Source: Edaphobacter aggregans DSM 19364
GTDB lineage: Bacteria > Acidobacteriota > Terriglobia > Terriglobales > Acidobacteriaceae
Length of the DNA: 45,211 bases
Assembly: GCF_000745965.1 (NCBI RefSeq)
Contig: NZ_JQKI01000051.1
Span: 1-45,211, forward strand
Direction: 5' to 3'
The notes beneath the pieces are model-generated. The model searched no databases. It was given only the letters and a program-made list of their open reading frames with translations, and had not been told where the DNA came from. How positions within the stretch are numbered: position 1 is the stretch's first letter; each line of letters begins with the position of its first letter. The position numbers and the translations under genes were made by a program. Shown here one piece after another: positions 24,409 to 32,985 of this stretch.

Positions 24409-26415
24409 ATGCCGACCAATTCAACCCTCTCCGCACCGCAGGCCGCGCCCACGCCTGCCGCAGTGCCCCTCGGCAGACCCCGCCGCTCGACCGCCCTCCT
24501 CACCCTTGCCGGCCTGTGGATCGCGATCTACTTCGCCGCGCTCTTCGCCCCGCCGCTGCTGGACGACGCTGATGCCACCCACGCCAACGCCGCACGCCAC
24601 ATGGCCCTCTCCGGCGACTGGGTCACGCTCAAGGTCAACGGCATCCGCTACCTCGAGAAGGCCGCACTCCCCTACTGGCTCGACGCCATCAGCTTCCGCA
24701 TCTTCGGCTTCAACACCTTTGCCGCCCATCTCCCCGAAGCCATCGGCGTCCTCCTGCTCGCCCTGCTTGGCTATCACTGGAGCCGCCGCGCCTACGGCGA
24801 CCGCGCCGCCTTCTACACCGGCCTCGCCGTCCTCACCTCCGCCGGAGTCTTTCTCTTCACCCGCATCTACATCCCCGAGGTCCTGCTCTCCCTCTTCCTC
24901 TCGACTGCCCTCTACTGCCTGCTGCGATCTTTCGATCAAGAGAGTGGCATCAACGAAAGTGGCATCAGAGGGAGTGGCATCCAAGAAAGTGGCATCCTGA
25001 GCGAGCGCGAAGCGCGAGTCGAAGGATCTGCGGTTTCTTCCACCCGCAAACTCTACGCCTATACCATGTGGACGGCCCTCGCCCTCGCCGTCCTCACCAA
25101 GGGCCTCGTCGCCCTCGTCTTCTTCTTCGGAGCCGCCATCATCTACCTCGCCCTCACCGGCGAGTGGCGCAAGTGGCGCAGGCTCAAGCCCTTCACCGGC
25201 CTGCTCCTCTTCCTCGTCATCGCCGCCCCCTGGCACATCCTCGCCGGCCTGCGCAACACCGGGGGCATGAACGGCCACGGCTTCTTCTGGTTCTACTTCA
25301 TCAACGAGCACGTCCTCCGCTTCCTCGGCAAGCGCTACCCCAAGGACTACAACAAGCTCCCCGGCTACCTCTTCTGGAGCCTCCACCTCGTCTGGCTCTT
25401 CCCCTGGAGCCTCTTCGCTCCCATCGGCTTCCTTCAAGCCTGGCGCCTTCGCAAACGGCGGCCCCTCGCGGCAAGCTTCCCCGCAAAGGCCACTCTCCTT
25501 TTCGCTATCTACGCCGCCCTCGTCCTCGTCTTCTTCTCCCTCTCCACCAACCAGGAGTACTACACCTTCCCCGCCTACCTCGCGCTGCTCGCCCTCACCG
25601 CAGCCGCGCTCTCCCGCTCCGAGAGCCTCTACGACGAAGACCCCTCCTCCCGCCGCTGGATCACCTTCGCCCACGCCACCTACACGGTCGTCGGCATCGC
25701 CGCCGCCATCGCCCTCGGCTACGGCCTCTGGAGCTCCCGCCACCTCCCCTTTGTTCCCGACATCGGCGAACTCCTCGCTCACCGCGGCGTCGGCGACTAC
25801 ACCCTCTCGATGTCGCACTTCTTCGACCTCACCGGCCCCAGCTTCGCCGCGCTCCGTCTCCCGGCCTCGCTCGCCGCCCTCGCCTTCGCCGTCGGCCCCG
25901 CCCTCGCATGGTGGCTCCGCACCAAACGCCGCCATCTCGCCTCGACGACGGCGATCGCCCTTACCAGCACAGTTTTTTTAGTCGCGGCTCATATCGCGCT
26001 GATCCGCTTCGGCCCCATGCTCTCCTCGGCCAACCTCGCCCAGAAGATTCAGCAGCTTGAGGACGACCGCGCCGTCTCCCCCGACACCCAGGTCCTCCTC
26101 TACAGCGACCAGGCCTACGGCTCCTCGATCCCTTTTTATCTCGGCCGGATCGTCTATCTTGTAGACGGACGCTCCACGTCCATGCTGTTTGGTTCAACCT
26201 TCCCCGACGCTCCGCCCATCTTCCTCACCCACGACGATCTGGTAAGAGGCTGGGGCAGCGGCTCACGCAAGATCCTCTTCGTCCCGCTCGAAAAGCGCGA
26301 CGAGGTCGACAGCCTGCTCGGAAACAACAAGGTCCTGCTCGCCGAGACCTCCGGCAAGGCTCTCTTCACCGATCGCCCGCTCGACCTGCCCGCCTCCTCT
26401 GCCAACGCGCATTAG
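24409..26415 (+). CDS. GT39/ArnT-like membrane glycosyltransferase (copy 1)
   Basis: A GT-C fold protein of 668 residues with about 12 membrane segments. The acidic pair D52-D53 in LLDDADATHANAARHM on the first large loop is the signature of PMT/ArnT-type enzymes that use polyprenyl-phosphate sugars. APWHILAGLRN and NEHVLRFLGKRYPKDY are typical of the ArnT-like subgroup. The acceptor is unknown. Between RSFD (about 176) and TRKLYAY there is an insert of about 33 residues made of four ESGI-type 5-residue repeats plus a translated family B repeat (24940-25037). The paralogue 80 bp downstream lacks it. Confidence 0.85.
   Translation: MPTNSTLSAPQAAPTPAAVPLGRPRRSTALLTLAGLWIAIYFAALFAPPLLDDADATHANAARHMALSGDWVTLKVNGIRYLEKAALPYWLDAISFRIFGFNTFAAHLPEAIGVLLLALLGYHWSRRAYGDRAAFYTGLAVLTSAGVFLFTRIYIPEVLLSLFLSTALYCLLRSFDQESGINESGIRGSGIQESGILSEREARVEGSAVSSTRKLYAYTMWTALALAVLTKGLVALVFFFGAAIIYLALTGEWRKWRRLKPFTGLLLFLVIAAPWHILAGLRNTGGMNGHGFFWFYFINEHVLRFLGKRYPKDYNKLPGYLFWSLHLVWLFPWSLFAPIGFLQAWRLRKRRPLAASFPAKATLLFAIYAALVLVFFSLSTNQEYYTFPAYLALLALTAAALSRSESLYDEDPSSRRWITFAHATYTVVGIAAAIALGYGLWSSRHLPFVPDIGELLAHRGVGDYTLSMSHFFDLTGPSFAALRLPASLAALAFAVGPALAWWLRTKRRHLASTTAIALTSTVFLVAAHIALIRFGPMLSSANLAQKIQQLEDDRAVSPDTQVLLYSDQAYGSSIPFYLGRIVYLVDGRSTSMLFGSTFPDAPPIFLTHDDLVRGWGSGSRKILFVPLEKRDEVDSLLGNNKVLLAETSGKALFTDRPLDLPASSANAH
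24940..25037 (+). repeat. 15-bp tandem repeat plus family B repeat inside a gene
   Basis: Four 15-bp units (24940-24999) each contain AGTGGCATC and are read as ESGIN, ESGIR, GSGIQ, ESGIL. They run into a family B copy (24989-25037: GGCATCCTGAGCGAGCGCG, then GTCGAAGGATCTGCGG). The whole block keeps the frame of the glycosyltransferase. Confidence 0.85.
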
Positions 26416-26494
26416 AACACCGGCACCATCGAATAACTCCCGACCGTTTTTCATCGACAACCAAACCTGAACTCGAAACAATCGCCTTACCCCC

Positions 26495-28462
26495 GTGGAT
26501 CAAGCCGTCGCTCAATTCGTCGCCGTCCATCCTCTCCCCGCCGCCCCACTCCCCGCCGAAGAGACGCGCGTTTTAGCGCATCGGGCGCCTGCACTTCCGT
26601 CCGCCCATCCCTGGACTCCCCGCTCCATCGCCATCATCGTCTTTGCCTGGCTCGTTCTCCAGATCGGCGGCCTCTTCAACCCCGGCCTGCTCGACGACGT
26701 CGACTCCATCTACACCGAGATCGCCCGCGAGATGCTCGTGCGCCACGACTACGTCACCCCCTACATCAACGGTGTGCGCTTCTTCGACAAGCCCCCGCTG
26801 ATGTACTGGATGGCCGCCGGCTCCATGCACATCTTCGGCCCCTACGACTGGGCCGCCCGACTCCCGCTCGCCCTCGGAACCCTTGCCCTCTTTCTCGCAG
26901 TCTACGCGCTCGGCATCCGCCTCATCCGCTTCGTCTCGCCCGAACACGCCCCCGACCGCGGAGGCTTCTACGCCGCGCTCGCACTCGCCACCAGCATCGG
27001 CCCCTATCTCTACACGCGCTTCTACATCCCCGATATCCTGCTCGCCCTCTGGATGACGCTCGGCGTCCACCTCTTCCTCATCGCGCTCGACCGCATCCGC
27101 GAGAACCGCTCCGCCCTCGTCCCCTGCGCCACCTTCGCCGCCGTCATGGCCCTCAACGTCCTCACCAAGGGACTCATCGGCCTCGTCTTCCCCATCGGCT
27201 TCGTCCTCTGCTACCTCGCGCTCACCCGCCAGCTTCGCCTGCTCGCGCGCCTTCACCTCGTCACGAGTGCCGCCGTCTTTCTCGCCATCGCCGCGCCCTG
27301 GCACATCCTCGCCGCACTCCGTACCCCGGCGATCCCGCTGCCCTCCGGCCTCGGCCTTCCCGCCCACGGCGGCTGGGCCTGGTTCTATCTCTACAACGAG
27401 CACATCGCCCGCTTCCTCGGCCGCCGCATCCCCCACGACTACGGCCAGGTCCCCGTTCCGCTCTTCTGGCTCCTCAGCGCACTCTGGATTCTGCCCTGGA
27501 CCGCCTTCCTCTTCCCCGCCTTCGCCGCGCATCTCCGTGAGCTGCGCCACCGTGCCGTGCTCACCGCCCGCGAGCACGAGACCGCCCTCTCCCTCACCCT
27601 CTGGGCCGCACTCGTCCTCGGCTTCTTCACCCTCTCCAGCCGGCAGGAGTACTACAGCCTCCCCGCGCTCCCCGCGCTCGCCCTCATGGCCGCTGGCCTC
27701 CTCGCCCGCGCCGACGCCAGCCTCCGCAACGACTCCCACGCCGCGCGCGCCAGCATCACTCGCTGGACTCTCTGGTTTCTCGTCCCCCTCACCACCCTCG
27801 TCGCCCTCGTCTGCGGATACTTCGCCATCACCGCGCCGCGCCCCGTGCCCGGCACCGACATCGCCTCGCTGATCGCCGCGAATCCGAAGTTCTACAACCT
27901 CTCCCTCGGTCACCTCTTCGACCTCACCGGCGCCGCCATGGGCATCTTCCGCGGCCCACTCGCCGCCGTCGCCCTCAGCATGCTCGCCATCGGCTTCGGC
28001 AGCCTCGCCCTCCGGCGCCGCGGCCTCCATTGCGCAGCAAACCTCACCCTCGCCGCCGCCATGACCCTTACCCTGCTGGCCACGCACGAGGGCCTCGCCC
28101 GCTTCTACCCCATCCTCGGCTCCAAGGGCCTCGCCCTCGCCATCAACGCCGCCGCACCCCGTCCGTCCGACAAGATCATCCTCGACGGCGAGCTGACCTC
28201 AGGCTCCTCCCTCCTCTTCTACACGCGCCATCAGCTCCATCTCGTCAACGGCGACGTCAACGGCCTCTGGTACGGCTCCTTCTGGCCCGACGCCCCACAC
28301 ATCTTCGAGACTGAAGACTCTCTCCACCTCCGCTGGTCCGGCCCTGATCGCATCTTCCTGCTGACCTACAACCCCACCGCCCGCGCACACGATCTCGCCC
28401 CCTTCGGCCAGGTCCACACCCTCGCCTCCTCCGGCGGCAAGACCATCCTCACCAATCGCTGA
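26495..28462 (+). CDS. GT39/ArnT-like membrane glycosyltransferase (copy 2)
   Basis: A 655-residue GT-C fold protein, paralogous to the preceding gene. The acidic pair D67-D68 in GLLDDVDSIYTEIAREM, the APWHILAALR segment and NEHIARFLGRRIPHDYG line up with it. A Pro/Ala-rich cytoplasmic leader of about 45 residues comes first. It has about 12 membrane segments. It probably transfers a sugar from a polyprenyl phosphate donor to a lipid or glycan on the periplasmic side. The start is GTG at 26495 without a strong ribosome site, 79 bp after the first copy, so the two genes probably form an operon. It is convergent with the HpnI-like gene (14 bp apart). Confidence 0.85.
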   Translation: MDQAVAQFVAVHPLPAAPLPAEETRVLAHRAPALPSAHPWTPRSIAIIVFAWLVLQIGGLFNPGLLDDVDSIYTEIAREMLVRHDYVTPYINGVRFFDKPPLMYWMAAGSMHIFGPYDWAARLPLALGTLALFLAVYALGIRLIRFVSPEHAPDRGGFYAALALATSIGPYLYTRFYIPDILLALWMTLGVHLFLIALDRIRENRSALVPCATFAAVMALNVLTKGLIGLVFPIGFVLCYLALTRQLRLLARLHLVTSAAVFLAIAAPWHILAALRTPAIPLPSGLGLPAHGGWAWFYLYNEHIARFLGRRIPHDYGQVPVPLFWLLSALWILPWTAFLFPAFAAHLRELRHRAVLTAREHETALSLTLWAALVLGFFTLSSRQEYYSLPALPALALMAAGLLARADASLRNDSHAARASITRWTLWFLVPLTTLVALVCGYFAITAPRPVPGTDIASLIAANPKFYNLSLGHLFDLTGAAMGIFRGPLAAVALSMLAIGFGSLALRRRGLHCAANLTLAAAMTLTLLATHEGLARFYPILGSKGLALAINAAAPRPSDKIILDGELTSGSSLLFYTRHQLHLVNGDVNGLWYGSFWPDAPHIFETEDSLHLRWSGPDRIFLLTYNPTARAHDLAPFGQVHTLASSGGKTILTNR

Positions 28463-28476
28463 ACGCTAAGGCAACG

Positions 28477-29667
28477 CTAGGGCGCCTCGACCCGTCCGCC
28501 CTCGCGCAGCCGATACGTCTGCCCGCGATAGTAAAACCGGTCGCCCCCATAGCTCCCCATCCAGAGCACGCTGCCCAGCAGGTCCCGCAGCGGGTAGATC
28601 ACCGTCCCGCGCACCCAATCCACATCTCCCATCACCCGCAGCACCGTCCCGGCCTGCACCCAGCGATTCACCACCATCGCCGCCAGCCACACCACTCCCA
28701 GCGCTGCATGCCCGCTCAGAAATCCCCACAGCAGGCCCAGCAACCCGAACGGCATCGCAAACGTCAGCCCACTGCCCAGATGCCCCCACGGCCTCGACCT
28801 CCGCGTGCTCTGCATCCACCGCAGCTGATTGCGGAACGACAGCCCGAACGGCATATCCTCCACCAGCAGCCGGATCACATGCGTCGCCAGCCGCACTCCC
28901 TTGCCCTGCGCCGCCAGCCGGTTCCCCAGCACAAAGTCGTCCGCATAGTAACGGCCCAGGTCCGCGAATCCGCCCACCTCAGCAAACGCCTCCTTCCGCA
29001 CCGCCATCGTCACGCCCAGCGCAAACTTCGTGCCCTCCAGCATATCGGCCACCATCACGCCCGAGCTCATCTCGACGCTCTTGCCCACAGCGTCCAGCTG
29101 AGACGAAAGCCTCGCCTCCGCCCCACGATGCACCGTCCCCAAGTACACGCTCGAGGCCAGCCACACCGTGGGGTCCTGCAGGTTCTGCACCATCCTCCGC
29201 AGATAGTCCGGTGTCACCCTCGCATCGGCGTCGCTCGTGATGTACAGCTCATGGCGTGCCACCGAATCCAGCTTCTCGAGCGAAAACACCTTCGCGTTAT
29301 GAAACTCAGGAGTCGGCTCCCCGCACGTTACGTACTTCGCATCCACCCCTGGGTAGCGCTCGCCCACCTTTCGCGCCAGCTGCAACCCGGCGTCGCTCTC
29401 GTGCCGCGCACAGAACAACACTTCAAACTCCGGATAGTCCTGCTCAAAGAAGCTCTCGAGATTCCGCTCCATCCCGTCCTCGGTGCCATGCAGCGGCTTC
29501 AGCACGCTCACCGGAGGAAGAAATGTCGTGACCGCTGCCTCACGCTCCGCGCGCCGTCTCCTGAGGCCAAAGCGCACCGCCGCCGCCACCACCATCAGGC
29601 AGTAGATCGTAGAGGTGACCGTACCCGCAGCAGCCAGCCAGAACAGAACCTGAAGCAATATTTCCAT
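28477..29667 (-). CDS. hpnI: HpnI/ceramide-glucosyltransferase-like GT2 glycosyltransferase
   Basis: A 396-residue GT-A enzyme of family GT21/GT2. A membrane anchor (about 4-32) precedes the catalytic domain with SVLKPLHG (54-61), SDADARVTPD (D146-D148), YADDFVLGNR (D243-D244) and NQLRW (280-284) at the position of the QxxRW motif; three or four membrane segments follow. The closest named group is HpnI, which adds N-acetylglucosamine to bacteriohopanetetrol; ceramide glucosyltransferases are the distant alternative. No other hopanoid gene lies in the window. The frame runs upstream to 29742, but ATG 29667 gives the normal N-terminus with the anchor. Confidence 0.8.
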   Translation of the reverse strand: MEILLQVLFWLAAAGTVTSTIYCLMVVAAAVRFGLRRRRAEREAAVTTFLPPVSVLKPLHGTEDGMERNLESFFEQDYPEFEVLFCARHESDAGLQLARKVGERYPGVDAKYVTCGEPTPEFHNAKVFSLEKLDSVARHELYITSDADARVTPDYLRRMVQNLQDPTVWLASSVYLGTVHRGAEARLSSQLDAVGKSVEMSSGVMVADMLEGTKFALGVTMAVRKEAFAEVGGFADLGRYYADDFVLGNRLAAQGKGVRLATHVIRLLVEDMPFGLSFRNQLRWMQSTRRSRPWGHLGSGLTFAMPFGLLGLLWGFLSGHAALGVVWLAAMVVNRWVQAGTVLRVMGDVDWVRGTVIYPLRDLLGSVLWMGSYGGDRFYYRGQTYRLREGGRVEAP

Positions 29668-29774
29668 CTTGAATGACGCGCCCAGCCAGCAGGCTGGCAC
29701 GCGAAGAATCTCCCAGCCTTCAAGTCTATCGCGCTGCCGCACCCGTCAGCACCACTCGTCAGCAAGGAGTATCG

Positions 29775-30176
29775 TTACTTCTTCTTCACCGGCCCCATCG
29801 GCGGCACGACCACCGGACGCCGCATCGGAACCAGTCCCGCCGCCGGCCCCTGCTGCTGGTGAATCCTCGTCAGCATCTCCGTCCGCACGTAGTCCACAAA
29901 GCCCTGCATCTGCCGGTTCATCTCCTCCATCCGCTCCCGCATCTGCAGAATCACCGCGATCCCCGCGATATTCACTCCCAGGTCCCGCGCCAGGTTCAGG
30001 ATGAACTCCAGCCGCTCCAGATCCTCGTCCGTATAAAGCCGCGTGTTTCCCTCACTGCGCGAAGGCCGCAACAACCCCTCGCGCTCATACAGCCGCAGCG
30101 TCTGCGGATGAATCTGATACATCTCCGCCACTGCCGAGATCATGTACGCGCCCTTGCTCTTCCGCTTCGTCGCCAT
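29775..30176 (-). CDS. hspR: MerR-type heat-shock repressor HspR
   Basis: A 133-residue MerR-family protein. The helix-turn-helix and wing run from about 10 to 80 (MISAVAEMYQIHPQTLRLYEREGLLRPSR...NTRLYTDEDLERLE), and ARDLGVNIAGIAVILQM is the sequence typical of HspR rather than metal-sensing MerR. HspR represses dnaK-type operons by binding HAIR sites with DnaK as co-repressor. The dnaK promoter in this window has a HAIR-like site (39555-39575). The gene starts three bases after the putative antitoxin stop, so it is probably transcribed with it. The C-terminal tail is Pro/Val-rich and basic. Confidence 0.85.
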   Translation of the reverse strand: MATKRKSKGAYMISAVAEMYQIHPQTLRLYEREGLLRPSRSEGNTRLYTDEDLERLEFILNLARDLGVNIAGIAVILQMRERMEEMNRQMQGFVDYVRTEMLTRIHQQQGPAAGLVPMRRPVVVPPMGPVKKK

Positions 30177-30179
30177 GGA

Positions 30180-30419
30180 CTAACTCGCCTTCGCCTGCCT
30201 TTGAGACTTCGCCTTCACCGCCTGCACCGCAGCCTTCAGCAGAATCCGCAGCGCCTCGTTCACCGCCTCAGCGCTGGGAAACGCCCGGAACAGCTCCGGC
30301 TCAATCAGCACAAGATTGGTTCCCTTCGCAAACCGCGCGGCATAAGGATTCCGAACTCCGCTCGAAAAGTCATACTCTGCCCGCATCTCATCTGCGTCAA
30401 TCTTTACCGCCTTCTTCAT
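30180..30419 (-). CDS. Putative antitoxin partner of BrnT
   Basis: A 79-residue protein starting MKKAVKIDADEMRAEYDFSS, with a predicted strand-helix region (NLVLIEPELFRAFPSAEAVNEALRIL) and a basic end. Small proteins with an EYDFS...R start are commonly found beside BrnT-type toxins, and the gene overlaps the end of the brnT reading frame by 23 bp, the usual toxin-antitoxin arrangement. It does not match classic BrnA by eye, so the antitoxin role is inferred from position. The frame is intact although the toxin is broken. hspR follows after three bases. Confidence 0.55.
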   Translation of the reverse strand: MKKAVKIDADEMRAEYDFSSGVRNPYAARFAKGTNLVLIEPELFRAFPSAEAVNEALRILLKAAVQAVKAKSQRQAKAS

Positions 30420-30674
30420 AAGTCCTCCTCTCTTGCGGCGTCGCCCTGCGAACGCTGATCAATCGAATCCTCTCGCCTCGCTCCACAGAAACTACCACCA
30501 ATACTCGCCGAACCAGCGACCGCCCAACAAGCAGAAACCTTGATTCGTCCTCCGAATGATCCGGATCGGAGATCATAAGACCGTCCGTATCCGCGAATAC
30601 CGTCGCGCCTTCTTCGAAGCTCACGCCGTGTTCCGAAGATTAGACGCCGCCTTCGCCCGGTCCCACTCAAACAC
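30397..30674 (-). pseudogene. brnT: BrnT-family toxin gene disrupted by a one-base frameshift
   Basis: The N-terminal part is read from GTG 30674 (VFEWDRAKAASNLR) and then shifts to NTA and a TGA at 30621-30623. The other frame continues the family perfectly from 30624 (VSFEEGATVF...DPDHSEDESRF...RGERIRLISVRRATPQERRTYEEG). Joining them needs one extra base after AA near 30630-30631, giving the standard KHGVSFEE junction and a protein of about 92 residues, normal for the BrnT ribonuclease toxin. No slippery heptamer is visible, so this looks like a deletion or a sequencing error rather than programmed shifting. A GTG at 30624 could still start a truncated product. Confidence 0.8.
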
Positions 30675-30818
30675 AACTCCATCAAAAATCGAATAACTCT
30701 GTCCTGTTCGACAACGTATCCGGCTTCGTCCTGATCTAATCTTGACTGAGTCTATCGCCCGACTGTACGAAATCGGTCTACAAAAAACGCCTTCTTCTGT
30801 CATGCGGTCAGGTCAATC

Positions 30819-31949
30819 ATGAAAAGCTCCTCCACAGCCCTCAAGCTCCTCGCCGGCCTCTCCGCCGCCGCAGCCGCCTACGCTCTCGCTTCCCGCACTA
30901 CACGCCGCGATACCGACGAACGCGTCGTTCTCATCACCGGAGGCTCCCGCGGCCTCGGCCTCGCCCTCGCCGAGCGCTTCGGCCGCGCCGGCTGCCGCCT
31001 GATCCTCACCGCCCGCGATGTCGATGAGCTCATGCGCGCGCGCTATACTCTGCTCGATCGCCACGCCGTCCGCTCCCCCGAGTCCGTCCTCCTCATCCCC
31101 GCCGACCTCACCGACCCCGACCAGGCCCAAAACCTCATCGACCACGCCATCGCCCACTTCGGCCGCATCGACGTCCTCATCAACAACGCCGGCATCATCG
31201 AGGTCGGCCCCGTCGAAGACCAGCCCCTGGCCGCCTATCGCCGCGCCATGGCCACCAACTTCTTCGCCGCGCTCCACACCACCCAGGCCGCGCTGCCCCA
31301 CATGCTCCGCATCGCACACGAGCGGCCCGCCTCAATCGCCAACATCGCCTCCATCGGAGGCAAGGTCCCCGTCCCCCACCTTCTCCCCTACGTCGCCAGC
31401 AAATTCGCCCTCGTCGGCTTCTCCCAGGGCCTACACGCCGAGCTACGCCACAAAGGCATCCGCGTCACCACCGTCTGCCCAGGCCTTATGCGCACCGGCT
31501 CCCACGTCCACGCCAGCTTCGTCGGCGACGAGAAAAAAGAGTCGCGTTGGTTCAACCTCGCCGCCACCACGCCCGTCGTCGCCGCCTCCGCGCGCCACGC
31601 CGCCAAGCGCATCTACTACGCCGTCGCCGCCGGCCGCGCCGAGATCACCATCACCCCGCAGGCCTGGCTCGCCGCACGCATCGCCGGCGTCGCGCCTGCC
31701 ACCACCCAGTTCCTTGCCGCCCTCGCCAACGAGTACATCCTGCCCGAGTCGCCTGTCAGCGACCAGCTCCCCCTCCGCTTCAATCTCCGCACCCTCGACC
31801 ACCACCGTCTCCACCGAATCCACGAAGATCAGCCCGACCAGACCCCGATCCCGTTCGACACCGAACCCGCGAAAGAGGCCAACCGCGACGACGCAACGGA
31901 TCCCAAGACCGGCGCCGCAACCTGGCCCACGCCTTCCGATCAGCCCTGA
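30819..31949 (+). CDS. Short-chain dehydrogenase/reductase with N-terminal anchor
   Basis: A 376-residue SDR. A short hydrophobic N-terminus (about 7-25) precedes the Rossmann fold with TGGSRGLG (40-47), NNAG (122-125) and the catalytic S178, Y191 and K195 (YVASK). The arginine in the GGSRGLG loop suggests NADPH preference. A C-terminal extension of about 110 residues, ending in a charged Pro/Asp tail, goes beyond the classical domain. Homologues of this long type are annotated only as general oxidoreductases, so the substrate is unknown. It is divergent from brnT and is followed by a family B repeat. Confidence 0.88.
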   Translation: MKSSSTALKLLAGLSAAAAAYALASRTTRRDTDERVVLITGGSRGLGLALAERFGRAGCRLILTARDVDELMRARYTLLDRHAVRSPESVLLIPADLTDPDQAQNLIDHAIAHFGRIDVLINNAGIIEVGPVEDQPLAAYRRAMATNFFAALHTTQAALPHMLRIAHERPASIANIASIGGKVPVPHLLPYVASKFALVGFSQGLHAELRHKGIRVTTVCPGLMRTGSHVHASFVGDEKKESRWFNLAATTPVVAASARHAAKRIYYAVAAGRAEITITPQAWLAARIAGVAPATTQFLAALANEYILPESPVSDQLPLRFNLRTLDHHRLHRIHEDQPDQTPIPFDTEPAKEANRDDATDPKTGAATWPTPSDQP

Positions 31950-31987
31950 TGTAAGGTCATTAACTCCAGCCACGTTCAATGATGTGT

Positions 31988-32047
31988 CATCCTGAGCGGA
32001 GCCGAAGAGCCTGCCCTGAGCGAAGCCGAATGGGATCTGCGGTTTGC
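31988..32047 (+). repeat. Dispersed repeat, family B copy
   Basis: GTCATCCTGAGCGGAGCCG, then AGAGCCTGCCCTGAGCG and GGGATCTGCGGTTT. It shares its central part (AAGAGCCTGCCCTGAGCGAAG) with the copy at 41928-41984, and the end (ATCTGCGGTTT) with those at 25020 and 42050. Confidence 0.8.
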
Positions 32048-32080
32048 TTTAAACAAATTCGTGAGAAGAAGAAGGAGTAT

Positions 32081-32860
32081 CTATCGGCCTCGTAGGAGAG
32101 CCGTTTGTGTTGGCCCCTCCACGTGGCTCGACACGATGTGATACACCCCATACTCGATCGTCAGCCGAGCCTCTCCGCCAATCCGCACATGGCTCACCGA
32201 GACATTCCTCTCTGGCAGCCAGAATCCTTCGTCCCGTACATACCTCGCCTCAAAGCTCGCCCGATTGATCCACCACGAAGGATTCTTCGCCGGCTCGCCC
32301 ACCACGCGCACCAGCCCATAGTCCTCCTCGCTCACCCACACCCTGCCCCGATAGGTAAACCGGTTATCCACCTTCGGCGTCACCCGCAGCACCCACGCGC
32401 GCACCCCATCCACCGTCTCCTCGCCCTCCAGCTCCACCGCGTAGTTCGCCGTCGAGAGCGCCGTCTGCATCCGGTTCGCCTTGTCCGAAGACTCCTCCTC
32501 GCTCACCACCAGCCGCCGCAGCACCCGCTCGCACATCACCTTCGAGCCCGACTCCGAGACTACCGTCAGGTGCTTCGTCCCCGGCGCCGTGTACTCCGCA
32601 TGGACCTCGATCTCCGCGCGGTGCTCTCCGCCCGTCCCCTTGTACTCCACCCGGTACACCCGCTCCGAGGTGTAGCGCTCCAGCAGCGTCTGCCGCTCAA
32701 GATTCCTCGCCGCCATGCGCGCCAGAATCTCCTCCGCCGTCCCGCCCGCAGACGGAACATCCCCCGAAGGCGCACCCTGCGCCCTGGACTCCACTGCGCC
32801 CAGCACAACCGCGATCCCCACCCATCCCGCCAACACAAGCCCACCCGCCCGATGCCACAT
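32081..32860 (-). CDS. Secreted LolA-like outer-membrane lipoprotein-sorting domain protein
   Basis: A 259-residue exported protein with a signal peptide (about 1-28, ending VESRAQ). The mature part begins with AEEILARMAARN and then a beta-rich half-barrel (YTSERVYRVEYKG..., VWVSEEDYGLVRVVGEP...), the pattern of LolA/LolB/MucB-RseB-type folds. Acidobacterial genomes carry many such proteins annotated as outer-membrane lipoprotein-sorting or hypothetical proteins. No ligand or partner is known. Single gene, 125 bp from dnaJ on the same strand. Confidence 0.65.
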   Translation of the reverse strand: MWHRAGGLVLAGWVGIAVVLGAVESRAQGAPSGDVPSAGGTAEEILARMAARNLERQTLLERYTSERVYRVEYKGTGGEHRAEIEVHAEYTAPGTKHLTVVSESGSKVMCERVLRRLVVSEEESSDKANRMQTALSTANYAVELEGEETVDGVRAWVLRVTPKVDNRFTYRGRVWVSEEDYGLVRVVGEPAKNPSWWINRASFEARYVRDEGFWLPERNVSVSHVRIGGEARLTIEYGVYHIVSSHVEGPTQTALLRGR

Positions 32861-32985
32861 GGAAACACCCCCGTGATGGTTTGAACTCCCTCTTACGAGG
32901 CGATTCCATCACAGCTGCACCATTTCCAGTGCAAACGCAGCGTGTCAAAATCGAGATTTATCCGTGAATGCCGTCGCCCGCAGCC

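Noticed and set aside
30615..30640. Programmed ribosomal frameshift in brnT
   Set aside because: No slippery heptamer or downstream structure; a base deletion or sequencing error is simpler.
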